Below, one piece after another: positions 8,750 to 17,600 of a stretch of DNA of 37,584 bases. This stretch comes from Isosphaeraceae bacterium (GTDB lineage Bacteria; Planctomycetota; Planctomycetia; Isosphaerales; Isosphaeraceae). The notes beneath the pieces are model-generated. The model made no database searches and was not told the origin of the DNA. It saw nothing but the letters and a program-made list of their open reading frames with translations. The DNA lies in assembly GCA_031291845.1 (NCBI GenBank), contig JARLIH010000094.1, positions 1-37,584 on the forward strand. Reading direction: 5' to 3'. How positions within the stretch are numbered: the stretch's first letter is position 1; each line of letters starts with the position of its first letter. The position numbers and the translations under genes are program-made.

Positions 8750-9074
8750 GTAAGCGCGTAGCGAACTGCATCCTGCATGGCCTGGTAGCATTTCCCGGAG
8801 GCGACGTCCTTTCTTCGGGAGTTGGCCATGAAGACCCGACGCGGCAAGCCGAGAGACCCCCTCAGAGAACAATTCTGGCGCCGTACCCTCGCTGACCAAG
8901 CGCGAAGCGATCTCACCATCCCGGCGTATTGCCGACGGCACAGCCTGAACCCGGCAACCCTCAGGTTCTGACGACAGGAGCTGGCTCGACGCGACGCCGA
9001 GAGCACACCCACCCGGACGGGTGAGCGTCCTGCCTCGCCAACGGATCTGGAACGCACGCCAGCGTTCTTGCCGA
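8750..9074 (+). mobile_element. IS66-family remnant (left end plus broken tnpA)
   Basis: The left boundary is placed at GTAAGCGCGTAGCG (8750), because IS66-family ends typically begin GTAA. It is followed by the leader and the TnpA-like frame. The element is cut at about 9074 by the start of an IS3-like sequence, so tnpB, tnpC and the right end are missing. It sits just past the toxin locus on its downstream side. Confidence 0.6.
8828..9074 (+). pseudogene. IS66 accessory protein TnpA, broken
   Basis: From the ATG at 8828 the frame gives KPRDPLREQFWRRTLADQAR and then SDLTIPAYCRRHSLNPATLR, the helix-turn-helix pattern of IS66 TnpA (W+R.LA.QA.S.L....CR..L....). The codon after RF is TGA at 8969-8971 where the family has Trp (FWR), so a single G-to-A change stops it after 47 residues. 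The same frame continues as RQELARRDAE, confirming that this is a nonsense mutation rather than a frame error. The gene is then truncated at about 9074 by IS3-like DNA. It cannot be functional. Confidence 0.7.
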
Positions 9075-9416
9075 TGTGGCCTGCGCCCCAAAAACTGGTC
9101 CACCTGAAATGGGAATCCCCCGGTAGAGTGTACCAGGGAGGGACCCATGAAGAAGCGACGGACCGCCGAAGATGTGACGCGGTTGCTCCGTGACGCTGAC
9201 CGAGACTTGGCCAAGGGCCTTACCGTCGCAGATATCTGCCGAAAGCTCGGCATCGCCGTGACGACGTATTATCGGTGGCGCCAAAGGAACGACCCAACCC
9301 AGGTCGATACCGACCGCCGGTGCCGCGAGCTAGAGACCGAGGTCGAACGCCTCAAGCGCCTGGTGGCCGAACTGATGCTCGACAAACAGATGCTCCAGGA
9401 CATCGCCAAAAAAAAT
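9075..9416 (+). mobile_element. IS3-family remnant (left end plus orfA)
   Basis: The left end TGGCCTGCGCCCCAAAAACT (about 9077) resembles IS3-family terminal repeats (TG...C-rich...CCCCAAA), followed by the leader and orfA. The element stops just after the A8 run at 9408-9415; orfB, with the DDE catalytic domain, and the right end are absent. It inserted into the IS66 tnpA relic and later lost its right part by deletion. Confidence 0.6.
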
Positions 9417-9479
9417 TTAGTGCGCGACCTGAATGGCATTGAGGGAAGGCGCGGTCTTCTGCGACTAAAGGACTTGTGA
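9147..9479 (+). CDS. IS3-family OrfA, truncated and fused to foreign tail
   Basis: The frame starts at 9147 behind GGAGGGACCC. Residues 1-89 match the IS3 OrfA pattern: a helix-turn-helix (LTVADICRKLGIAVTTYYRW, about 25-44) then a leucine-zipper-like helix (CRELETEVERLKRLVAELML) ending in DKQMLQDIAKK. In intact elements the A-rich run here (eight A at 9408-9415) is a programmed slippage site leading into OrfB. Here the frame instead runs into VRDLNGIEGRRGLLRLKDL, unrelated to IS3, so the C-terminus is deletion-junction sequence. A DNA-binding fragment could still be made but cannot transpose. Confidence 0.65.
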   Translation: MKKRRTAEDVTRLLRDADRDLAKGLTVADICRKLGIAVTTYYRWRQRNDPTQVDTDRRCRELETEVERLKRLVAELMLDKQMLQDIAKKNLVRDLNGIEGRRGLLRLKDL

Positions 9480-9702
9480 TCAGAACCTGAATGTGACCTC
9501 AAAGAACGGACTGATATTTAGATCTGGAGAAATGGCTGGGAAACGAGCCGTTTTTCACTAAACTTGACGCATGGTGCTTTGTTAGCTTTCTACGAGCACA
9601 GGCGATGAAACCAGGCGTAAACTATCTATCCAAAAGACTTTACGCTTAGCTTAACGGCATTCGTGTTTAGCCTAAATACCACTATATGCCAGTGCTTGGC
9701 TA

Positions 9703-10230
9703 TTATTCTCCCTCACCGGCTCTGTCCCCATTCCTCGCTCCGCCGTACTTCCTCTCGGCCTCATTCAAATAGGGAATGCCGAGCTCCAGAAGTTTGTCTA
9801 CCGCGTCGTCGGTATAGAAATACGACTTGACGAGATCCTCGTCCGACATGTCGACTTCGGGGTGGCTCCTGGACCACGCCTCCAGCGCATCCCGGGGCGG
9901 CAGGTACTTCACCTTCCAGGGGCGAGCGCCGGGGGACCAGAGCAGACTAAGGTCCACGCTCAGCCCGTCCCGGTTAGGCTCCCCCCGCGGCGTCCCGGGC
10001 GTCGCGTAAACCGGGGGCCGGTCCGTTAGCATCCAGGTGAGGATGACGGCGAACTGATCGGAATTTTTCGCAATGTCAAGCGTTACATACGTCCACAGAA
10101 CGGACTTGGCCCGGAAGCACACTAGGTTCCGGCTGCTGTTTCCGAACTTGGCCGGCCGGAACTCGGGGAGATCACGGGCCATCCTCCAGACGAACCTGGC
10201 GCGGACATGCTCCTCGCGGACCTTGTTCAC
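9703..10230 (-). CDS. Candidate immunity protein for the orphan toxin cassette
   Basis: The 175-residue soluble protein starts with GTG at 10228-10230. A good GAGGAG Shine-Dalgarno lies just upstream (rc of about 10238-10245), which supports both the gene and the start. I recognise no certain family. The stretch FGNSSRNLVCFRAKSVLWTY followed by VTLDIAKNSDQFAVILTW resembles in rhythm the DUF4304-type small proteins that occur beside toxins; treat this as weak. The C-terminal third is charged and helical (DEDLVKSYFYTDDAVDKLLE). It lies directly downstream of the orphan Rhs tip cassette in the same direction, the position where the cognate immunity gene normally sits. The immunity role is inferred only from this position. 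Downstream (9488-9702) is AT-rich spacer next to the IS3 remnant. Confidence 0.6.
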   Translation of the reverse strand: MNKVREEHVRARFVWRMARDLPEFRPAKFGNSSRNLVCFRAKSVLWTYVTLDIAKNSDQFAVILTWMLTDRPPVYATPGTPRGEPNRDGLSVDLSLLWSPGARPWKVKYLPPRDALEAWSRSHPEVDMSDEDLVKSYFYTDDAVDKLLELGIPYLNEAERKYGGARNGDRAGEGE

Positions 10231-10328
10231 AACACACTCCTCTCGGGCCTACTTCGGGTGGCGCCCGCCTGAAACTCTAGCCAAGGCCCGGGTGCGGGGC
10301 AAGGATGTGGCGGCGGGTTCCGCGCGCC

Positions 10329-10347
10329 GGCGGGTCCGTGACCCGCC
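10329..10347. terminator. Perfect GC hairpin between orphan toxin and its downstream gene
   Basis: GGCGGGTC - CGT - GACCCGCC forms a perfect 8-bp stem with a 3-base loop. There is no T run on either side, so it may be a pause or mRNA-stabilising hairpin rather than a true intrinsic terminator. It sits in the 178-bp gap between the orphan tip (stop at 10409) and the candidate immunity gene (start at 10230), which has its own ribosome-binding site. Confidence 0.45.
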
Positions 10348-10408
10348 CACCGCCTGACGGGCCCGCGCGGCCGGGGGCGTGACGCCGGACCCATGGGCGA
10401 TGGCCGAG

Positions 10409-11032
10409 TTACAGCTTCATCATCATCTTGATCCAGTTGATCAGCCCGGGCACCCCCTCGACGAACTGGATCTTGTTGTACGCGTCCGGCCCGAGCTGGG
10501 TCTGGAGGGCTCTGTGGGTTCCCAAGTCGACCGCCCTCGCCGACCAGACGACGAATTGGTCGGCCTTGACGACCCCGTTCTGCATGACAGTCAGGGCGCG
10601 CTGGAATTGGGTGACGACCCTCGGGAACCCTTCGCTGTACTTGTTGATCGAGCTCTTGATCTCCACGAAATAGGCCCTGTTATTGATCTGGATGAGGCGG
10701 TCAATGGTCCCCTTCACCATGGTCGGGACGTTGTACCGGAGGATTTGGACTGGGCCGTTGAACAGTGCCACCGTCCTGTCAAAGATCCTCTCGATCAGCT
10801 CGCCGAACCGCGACCACAGCGACGTGACGCCGGCCAAGCTCGCCGCCTTGATGCGCTGCGCCTTGGCGAAGATGTTCGCGATGCGAACGGTCATGTTCGC
10901 CGCGAACGTCCCGATGCTCGACGTGCCGACCGACACGGAGGGGAGGTTCTCGTCGTGGCCAGTGGGGTCGACGAGATTCGTCGGGGCGTCGCTCGTGTAG
11001 ATGAAGTGGTTCTGCGAGAGGGGTTCGTCCAC
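10409..11032 (-). CDS. Orphan Rhs C-terminal toxin cassette, PD-(D/E)XK-like tip
   Basis: This 207-residue frame (GTG at 11030-11032) opens with LSQNHFIYTSDAPTNLVDPT-GHD. It lines up with the last part of the giant RHS protein's shell, LTLNHYVYAGGNPVDRVDPS-GHD, and then diverges completely. This is the signature of a displaced Rhs-CT module that can replace the active tip by recombination in the shared shell end. The tip (about residues 27-207) has a helical start and then TIDRLIQINNRAYFVEIKSS: D111, E124 and K126 fit the D...(D/E)xK core of PD-(D/E)XK nucleases, with Q142/Q144 in the following helix (TQFQRAL). DNase activity is therefore likely but unproven. There is no ATG; an AAGGAG at 11048-11053 is 15 nt from the GTG, somewhat far, so expression as a separate protein is uncertain. 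Confidence 0.78.
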   Translation of the reverse strand: MDEPLSQNHFIYTSDAPTNLVDPTGHDENLPSVSVGTSSIGTFAANMTVRIANIFAKAQRIKAASLAGVTSLWSRFGELIERIFDRTVALFNGPVQILRYNVPTMVKGTIDRLIQINNRAYFVEIKSSINKYSEGFPRVVTQFQRALTVMQNGVVKADQFVVWSARAVDLGTHRALQTQLGPDAYNKIQFVEGVPGLINWIKMMMKL

Positions 11033-11050
11033 CGTTCCGTCGATGTCTCC

Positions 11051-11085
11051 TTTTCAGCCCCGTTTTCAGCCCTCCTTTTCAGCCC
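11051..11085. repeat. Three direct copies of TTTTCAGCCC
   Basis: Copies lie at 11051-11060, 11063-11072 and 11076-11085, spaced 12 and 13 bp. The third contains the stop codon of the upstream candidate immunity gene (11079-11081). On the minus strand each unit reads GGGCTGAAAA; the first-listed one leads into the AAGGAG that precedes the orphan cassette. They lie exactly in the 46-bp junction between immunity gene and orphan tip. Confidence 0.8.
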
Positions 11086-11444
11086 CCGAAGAGAATCTGG
11101 CGTAATAGTCTCCAGAACGAAGGTCTCCGAAACCCAATTTTAGCACTCTCCCCAGATGCCAGTTGATATATATCAACAAACAATTCTACAATTGGCGATG
11201 GTTTCTCGAAAAAATCTTCAAGCAATATGGCCTCCGGCGTCCTCTGTCCATCAGCTGTGCCCGAGCGGAGACCGTGCTTCAGGATCGCTGCGCCCAATCG
11301 CACAAGGGCGACACGGTCTCCGACGATGATAAGCCGCCCTTTGCCGGGTCCCTTGTTGATATCCAAGAAGCCGCCTTGTCCGGGCACCAATACCTCCAGT
11401 TCGCCCAGCTTGGCTCTTATCGCGTCCGCATCGCATTTAAACAT
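11079..11444 (-). CDS. Candidate immunity protein for the RHS toxin tip
   Basis: The small soluble 121-residue protein starts at the ATG at 11442-11444. No family is recognised. The N-terminal part (DADAIRAKLGELEVLVPGQG) is followed by a beta-rich stretch (GRLIIVGDRVALVRLGAAIL), and the C-terminus is hydrophobic and basic (FRRPSFWRLLRQILFGG). It lies 232 bp downstream of the giant RHS gene, same strand, and 46 bp before the orphan tip. In polymorphic toxin loci the gene directly after the toxin tip encodes its specific immunity protein, so this is the best candidate. The role is positional inference. The third TTTTCAGCCC repeat covers its stop codon. Confidence 0.6.
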   Translation of the reverse strand: MFKCDADAIRAKLGELEVLVPGQGGFLDINKGPGKGRLIIVGDRVALVRLGAAILKHGLRSGTADGQRTPEAILLEDFFEKPSPIVELFVDIYQLASGESAKIGFRRPSFWRLLRQILFGG

Positions 11445-11636
11445 AGTATACTCACGTGCACTAAGATAAAAACGACTAGACCAACCTGCTCAAATGGCGA
11501 TTCCTTGGGCCTTAGAGCGGGATAGCCTGGATCCCTTCTGAAAAAGGGCTGGCGATGACGAGACGTTCGACGGCTAGCGCTGTCGGCCATTGGGTGCGAG
11601 CACACACAAACGTCAAAACCCAAACTATAAATCCAT

Positions 11637-11654
11637 ATTATATCATAATATAAT
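11637..11654. promoter_or_regulatory. AT-rich inverted repeat downstream of the RHS gene
   Basis: ATTATAT - CATA - ATATAAT is a perfect 7-bp inverted repeat in unusually AT-rich DNA, 23 bp past the RHS stop codon. It contains TATAAT on both strands and lies upstream of the candidate immunity gene, so it could include a -10 element giving immunity its own promoter. A weak hairpin is the alternative. Confidence 0.3.
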
Positions 11655-11676
11655 CGTTGTGCTCCTCGCTGCAGAC

Positions 11677-14600
11677 TCATGTTTTGGAGATGGCAATTGC
11701 CGAAAGCGCGGCGTAAGCTGTCCACGTGGCGCAGTTGATCGTTCCAGGAAGTGGTAGATACGAAAACTTGCCTCTCATCGTATTGATGATCTGCTGTTGC
11801 AAGCGCCCGTCATCATCCCTTCGTGTCGCTTCAGCCAGCACCCACGCCGTTGTAGTCCATTCAAGGTACTGAGGAAAATTGAACTCGGCAATAGTTGCGA
11901 GTTTGTGAAACCACGCATCTGACTTGACAACGTCAAGTCTTCTCACGGAAACCGACAATGAGCCATTGCCCGTAATGTCATATTTGCTTCCAATCCCAGA
12001 AACCTTGGCTGGAACAAATATAAAAAAATGTGGCACAATAATATTATTTGAGTAATTATTTTCGATTCCGACCATGACGTCGTATGTCTTTGCCTCGACC
12101 GCCTGTCTTTTCGCTTGGACCGCTGCCCCGTCCTCTTCGACTTCTGCATTGTCTCCGATCGAGATGCTGACGTTAAGCTCAACAAGGCTAAAATCATGCC
12201 CCGACGGATCGACCCTGTCAACGGGGTTACCGCCTGCGTAAACATAATGGTTTAGTGTAAGCGGCGTTGCCACCTCGCCCTCGTTGGTGTCCCGAGAGGT
12301 GAACCGCCCGACCGCTTGATTGTACTCCCTGGCCCGCAGGTAATATTGCTGGGTCGCCGGGTCGAACTGTTGCCCCGTGTAGAGGAACTCGTTCGTTGTC
12401 ACCTGCGTGCCACCGATCAAGTTCCCGTAGGCATCGTACGTGTACGTGTCCGTCACTGCCCCACTGGAACTCGTCAGCGCCCGCGTGCTCCCCAGTCCGT
12501 CCTTGGCGTAGAACGACAGCCCGGTCCCGCCACCGGCTGGGGTGCGGTCCTGGAACAGCAGGTCCAGCCCTCGCACGTACGTCGCCGCCAGCAGCCCGCC
12601 GCTGTACTCCTCCAGCACTTGGTCATAAGCACCGGTCGGGTCGTTCAGGTACGTCGTCGTCTCACCGCTACCCGTCTCCGATACACGGTTCCCCGCGTCG
12701 TCGTACTGGTAACTCACCGTCGTCGTCGCATGCGTAGAGAGATCGGTCGTCGTCACGGCGACCAGCCGGCCCTCCAGGTCCCACGTGTACGTCGCCGGCT
12801 GCGTGCCGCTCACCGACAGCGTGTTGCCGTCCGCATCGTAACTGTACGAGAACGTGTACGCTCCCTGAGAGCCCACGCCCACTTCCGTTGTGAGCTCCCC
12901 ATTCGCGTTGTAGTAGTAATCGACCACCTGCTGACCCGCAGGCGCCCCGCTGTCCGTGCTCGTGAAACGGTTACCCGCCAGGTCGTAACCCCACGTCAGC
13001 GTACGGTCACCCGCCAACGAGTCCGTGATGTCCTCCTCCACCAACTCACCGTCCCCGTTGTAGCTGTACGTCTCCGTGCGCACGCCCGTGCTCGTCATCT
13101 CCGCGGCCGTCAGAATGTTCCCATCCAGGTCCCGCGTGTACGTGGCGCCGAACACAACAGCACTCGTCGCCGACACCGTCGTCTCGATTGAGGCCAGGCG
13201 GCCGTTCACGTCGTAGCTGCGCCTCTCCACCGTGCCGTTGGGCTGGTACGTCGTGACCAGATCGCCGTTCACGTCGTACCCGTACGTCGTCACCAGCGGC
13301 GCGCTCACCGCCGCACCGTCGAGTTCCGTCACCGTTACCGTGCTCATGCGTCCCAGGGCGTCGTAGCCGTACTGAATGGCCGTGTTCGCCGTCGACACCG
13401 ACGTCTCGAGACCCGTGGCCAGATTATACGTGTACTCAATGGTCCCCTCAGGAGACTCCTGCTTCACCAGGTTGCCGTTGACGTCGTAATACGACGTCGT
13501 CAGCCCCTCCGGCGTCGTCACCGTGTCGTAATGACCGCCGTCGTTGGTCGTGTCCGGGTTGTCGTACGTGTACGTCACCGTCACCGACGGGCTAGTCGCA
13601 TGCGGCGCGTAGTCGTCCTTCTCCGTAACGCGCCCCTGGTCGTCGTACGTGTAATGGATCGTGTTGCCATCGAAATCGGTTGACGACGCGAGCTGACCCA
13701 ACGCGTTGTACGACCAGCTTTCCGTCTGACCCATCGGCAGCGTTTCCGACACCTTGTGGCCGAATGCGTCGTACGTGTAGGACGTGGTTTCGCCCTGGCC
13801 ACTGGGGAGACCCGGCGCAGGGACCGTCTCGCTCAACAGGTTCCCATACGCGTCGTAGCTGTACGAATAAGTCGGCCGAGCCGTGTAGCTGGACTCCGGA
13901 TACACAAGGGTGATCGCGGGAAGCTGAACGCTGGTGAGGTTGCCATAGGCGTCGTAGCCGTAGTCGGTCTCGTTACCGTCCTGGTCGATTGAAGCCACCT
14001 TGCGACCGTTGGAGTCGTAGACCGTCTTGCTCGTGCCGCCGTCGGGAAAGACCGTCTTCACCAAATGGCCGTCGCCGTCGTAGACGTAGTGCGTGGTGTG
14101 GCCCAGGGCATCCGTCGTGGAGGTGACACGGCCCGCGGCATCGTACGTGGTCGTCGTCGTCGACGTCACCCCGTTGGCCGTCGTGCGCGCCTCGGTCTGC
14201 TGACCCGCGGCGTTGTACGCGTAGGTCGTCACCGCGCCGCCCGCGCTGGTGGTCGAGATCACGTTCCCTGCTGCGTCGTAGGTCGTCGACGTGGACGAGA
14301 GCAGGGCGCCATGGGAGATCGGCGTACCGGCCGTGATCACCACGTTGCCGTAGCGCTCGGTGCTCTTGGCGTTCCCAGCGGCGTCGTAGGTCGTCAGCGT
14401 GCCGTCGCATGGCTGGCCGGGAAGGTGCGCGTCGTCGGTCCACTGGACGCGGCCCTGCGCATCGTAGGACGTGTCGGTCACCGAGAACGGCGTGGCATCG
14501 GAGGAGCTCAGAATGCTGGTGGGCGCTGAGGAGTTGGGGTTGTTGATGATGATGGCGACGTTGTGGTACTGCTCGGTGCTGATCACGCGGCCGGCCGCGT

Positions 14601-17600
14601 CGTAGGTCGTGTGCGTACCGTTGGCCGCCTGGCCCGGCACGTGCGGGACGTCCGTCCACACGGCATGGCCCGAGGAGTCGTAGACGGTCTCCGTGACGGT
14701 GCCGTCGGCTGCGGTCGACTGGATCAAATGGTCGTTGCCATCATAGATGTTGGTCGTGGTCAGCACCTGCTGCGTGCTGCCGCTGACCCAGGTCCACTGG
14801 CTCGTCTTCGGATTGCCGTCCGCATCATACGTGTACGTGGTTGTCGTACCTTGCGCGTCCGTCGTGCTCGTGACATCGCCGTACCCGTCGTAGGTGCTGT
14901 GCGTCGTGCCGTCCGGCGTCGTGATCGAGAGCACGTTGCCGTACGCGTCGTAGGTCATTGAGGTCGTCACACCATCGGGATCGGTCGTCGAGACCAGATT
15001 GCCGTTCCCGTCGTACCGGAACGTCGTGGTGTTGCCGAGCGCGTCCGTGCTCGTCACGGGCTCACCCTGGGCGTTATACGTGAAATACGTCGTGTTTCCC
15101 TGGGCGTCCGTTGCCGTCAATACCTCGCCGTACGCGTCGTACGTGTACGTCGTCGTCTCCGGCGTCCCGTCCACCGTCTGGGTCTGCGAGGCCAGGTTGT
15201 TGCCGGAATACGTCGCCGACGTCGCGTTCCCGGCCGCGTCCACCGTGCCCGTGACGTTCCCCTCACCGTCGTACGTGACCGCCGTCGGGCTGCTCCCCGG
15301 AGCCGTCACCGACGTGTTCAGCTCGCCCGCGTCGTCGCTCGTCACCGTCGACGTGTTCCCCAGCGCATCGGTGATCCCGCTCACGCGACCCGCCGTCGTG
15401 TACGTCACCTGCGCCACCGTCTGGCCCTGCGCGTCGATCACGTGGTCCACATAGTGCGGCATGCCGGTGTTGTACACGAACTGCGTCGTCTTGCCGTCCC
15501 GGTCCGTCACGCTCACCAGGTTGCCGCTGCCGTCATAACCGTACACGATGCGGTTGCCGCGAGGGTCCGTGATCGCCGTGATGTTGCCCGTGTTCGGGTC
15601 TCGCGTGAACGTCACCGCACGGCCGCTGTTGCTCGAAATGCCGCTCGCGCTGAACGTCAGCGTGTTCCCGTTCCGGTCACTCTCCGTCTCCAGGACGCCC
15701 GTCGACGCGTCGATCACGTACGTCAGCCCCTGCCGCGTCGTCAGCGTGTACGAGCCACCGAACGTCGGGTCCGCGGGCGTGTACGGCGTCTGTTCCCCGT
15801 CCAGACCCGAGTACGTCCCGTCGCCGTTGGCGAACAGCGTGTCGGCCTCCACCGTCAACGTGTCCGTCACACCCGGGTCCGGCACGAAGGCCGGGTCGTA
15901 GTACGGCAAGACGAAGTAGCCCGTCACCACAGGCTGCGGCGCGAACGTGAACGTCTCCGGCTGCCCGCCGGGGAGCGTGATCGTCACACGCGTACCGTCC
16001 GAGAACGGCGCCTGCGCGCTCGTCCCGCCGTTGGGCTGGGACACCGCTAACTGCGCGTTCCCCTCGTTCAGCGTCCAACCGTAACCGAAGTCGCCTTCCA
16101 CCCCCGCGTTCAGCGTGTCGTACGTACGCGTGATCGTGATCGGAATACCCGCCACAGGCACCGTCAGGTCCGTGAACGACAGGTGCAGGTTCCCCAGCTT
16201 CAGGCTCCCCGTCACCGTCACCGTCTGCTCGACGACCGTCGTGTGACCACCCGCGTTCGTGACCCTCAGCTCCAGGACGTAGGGACCGTCCGCGAGCATC
16301 GTGGGATCGAACGACCCCAGAACCCCGTTCACCACCGGGCTGCCGCCCGAGCCCAGCAGCGTCGTGTTCGCGCTGCCGGCAGCAGAGACCCTCAGCGTCC
16401 ACGACGACAACTGCTCCGCGTCATTCGCTGTCCCCACGATTTGCACCGGCGCGGTCACCTCCGACTGCACCGACTTGCGGTACGTCAACGACCACCCGCT
16501 CACCGTGGCCGTCGTGCTGGTCGAGCTGTTCGTAAGCGTCAGTGTGTACGTGCCGCTCGCCGCCGAGCCCGCCAGAGCGGCGAGCGCTTGCTCCGGATGG
16601 AACGTGCCGGAATACGGCGCACTCCCGGAACCGATGCCCCCCGACGCCCCGTCGTCGAACGTCGCGTTCGTCAGGTTCGTCCCCGACAGCCCGCTGAACA
16701 GCGTCACCGTGTGACCGTTCGGACCGGTCAACGTCGCAGTCAGACCCGAGTCGTCGCTGGCCGTGATGTTCAGCGCCAGCGCCAGCGATTGCACCGACGA
16801 CGGGTCGTTCACCGTGATCGGCGAGCTCACCGATGCGCCCGGACCCACCGTCAACGGCGCGAACACCGGCAGGTGCGTCGTCGCGTCGGCGCCGTTCGTC
16901 GCGTTCTGTGTCGACGCCAGCGACGCGATCGACGCCGTCGGCACGTCCGTCACGCTCGGGTCGATCACCGTGACCACCGACGACGGCGACGTACCCACGT
17001 TACCCGACGGGTCGGTTGCGCTCCCGACGAACGTCACCGTGCCCGTTGTTGGCAGCACGACCTTCGCCTGCCCCTGCGCATTCAGGACAACCGGCTGGCC
17101 GTTCTCGGTCAGGCTTAGTGATGAGACTGCCACGTCGTCGGTCGCCCGCACCGTCACGGTCACCGACTGCCCCATGTCCGCCTGGTCGGCGCTCACTTGC
17201 ACGACCACTCCGGGCGGCGTCGTGTCCGCGTTCACCGACAGGACGTACGATTGGCTGAAGCTGTAGCCGTGAAGGTCGGACACCGTCACCAACATCGGCC
17301 AAAAACTGCCCACAAACTCCGTCCCCGGATTCCACGTCACATGCCCATGCCAATCGACCATCGGCTGCGACGGGTCGTCCTCAAAACCTTGCGGACGCTG
17401 CATATCAACCTGATATTGCAAGAGGTCGCCGTCCGGGTCCGACGCCACCACATCGTATTCGTAAGTCCCGCCCGCCGTCACCGACGTGACGGGCGTCGAG
17501 CTGATTGTGGGCCCCTGGTCCTCCGTAACCTCGATCGTGAAGCTCTGGTAGGCCTCGTTGCCGTGGCCGTCGTCGGCAACCACCGTGACGGGATAATTCC

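Noticed and set aside
12316..16170. Repetitive GTCGTCGTACGTGTACGT-type strings considered as a CRISPR or satellite
   Set aside because: They are degenerate and follow the codon pattern of YD repeats (TYTYDAYGN...) in the RHS shell; no constant repeat-spacer structure.
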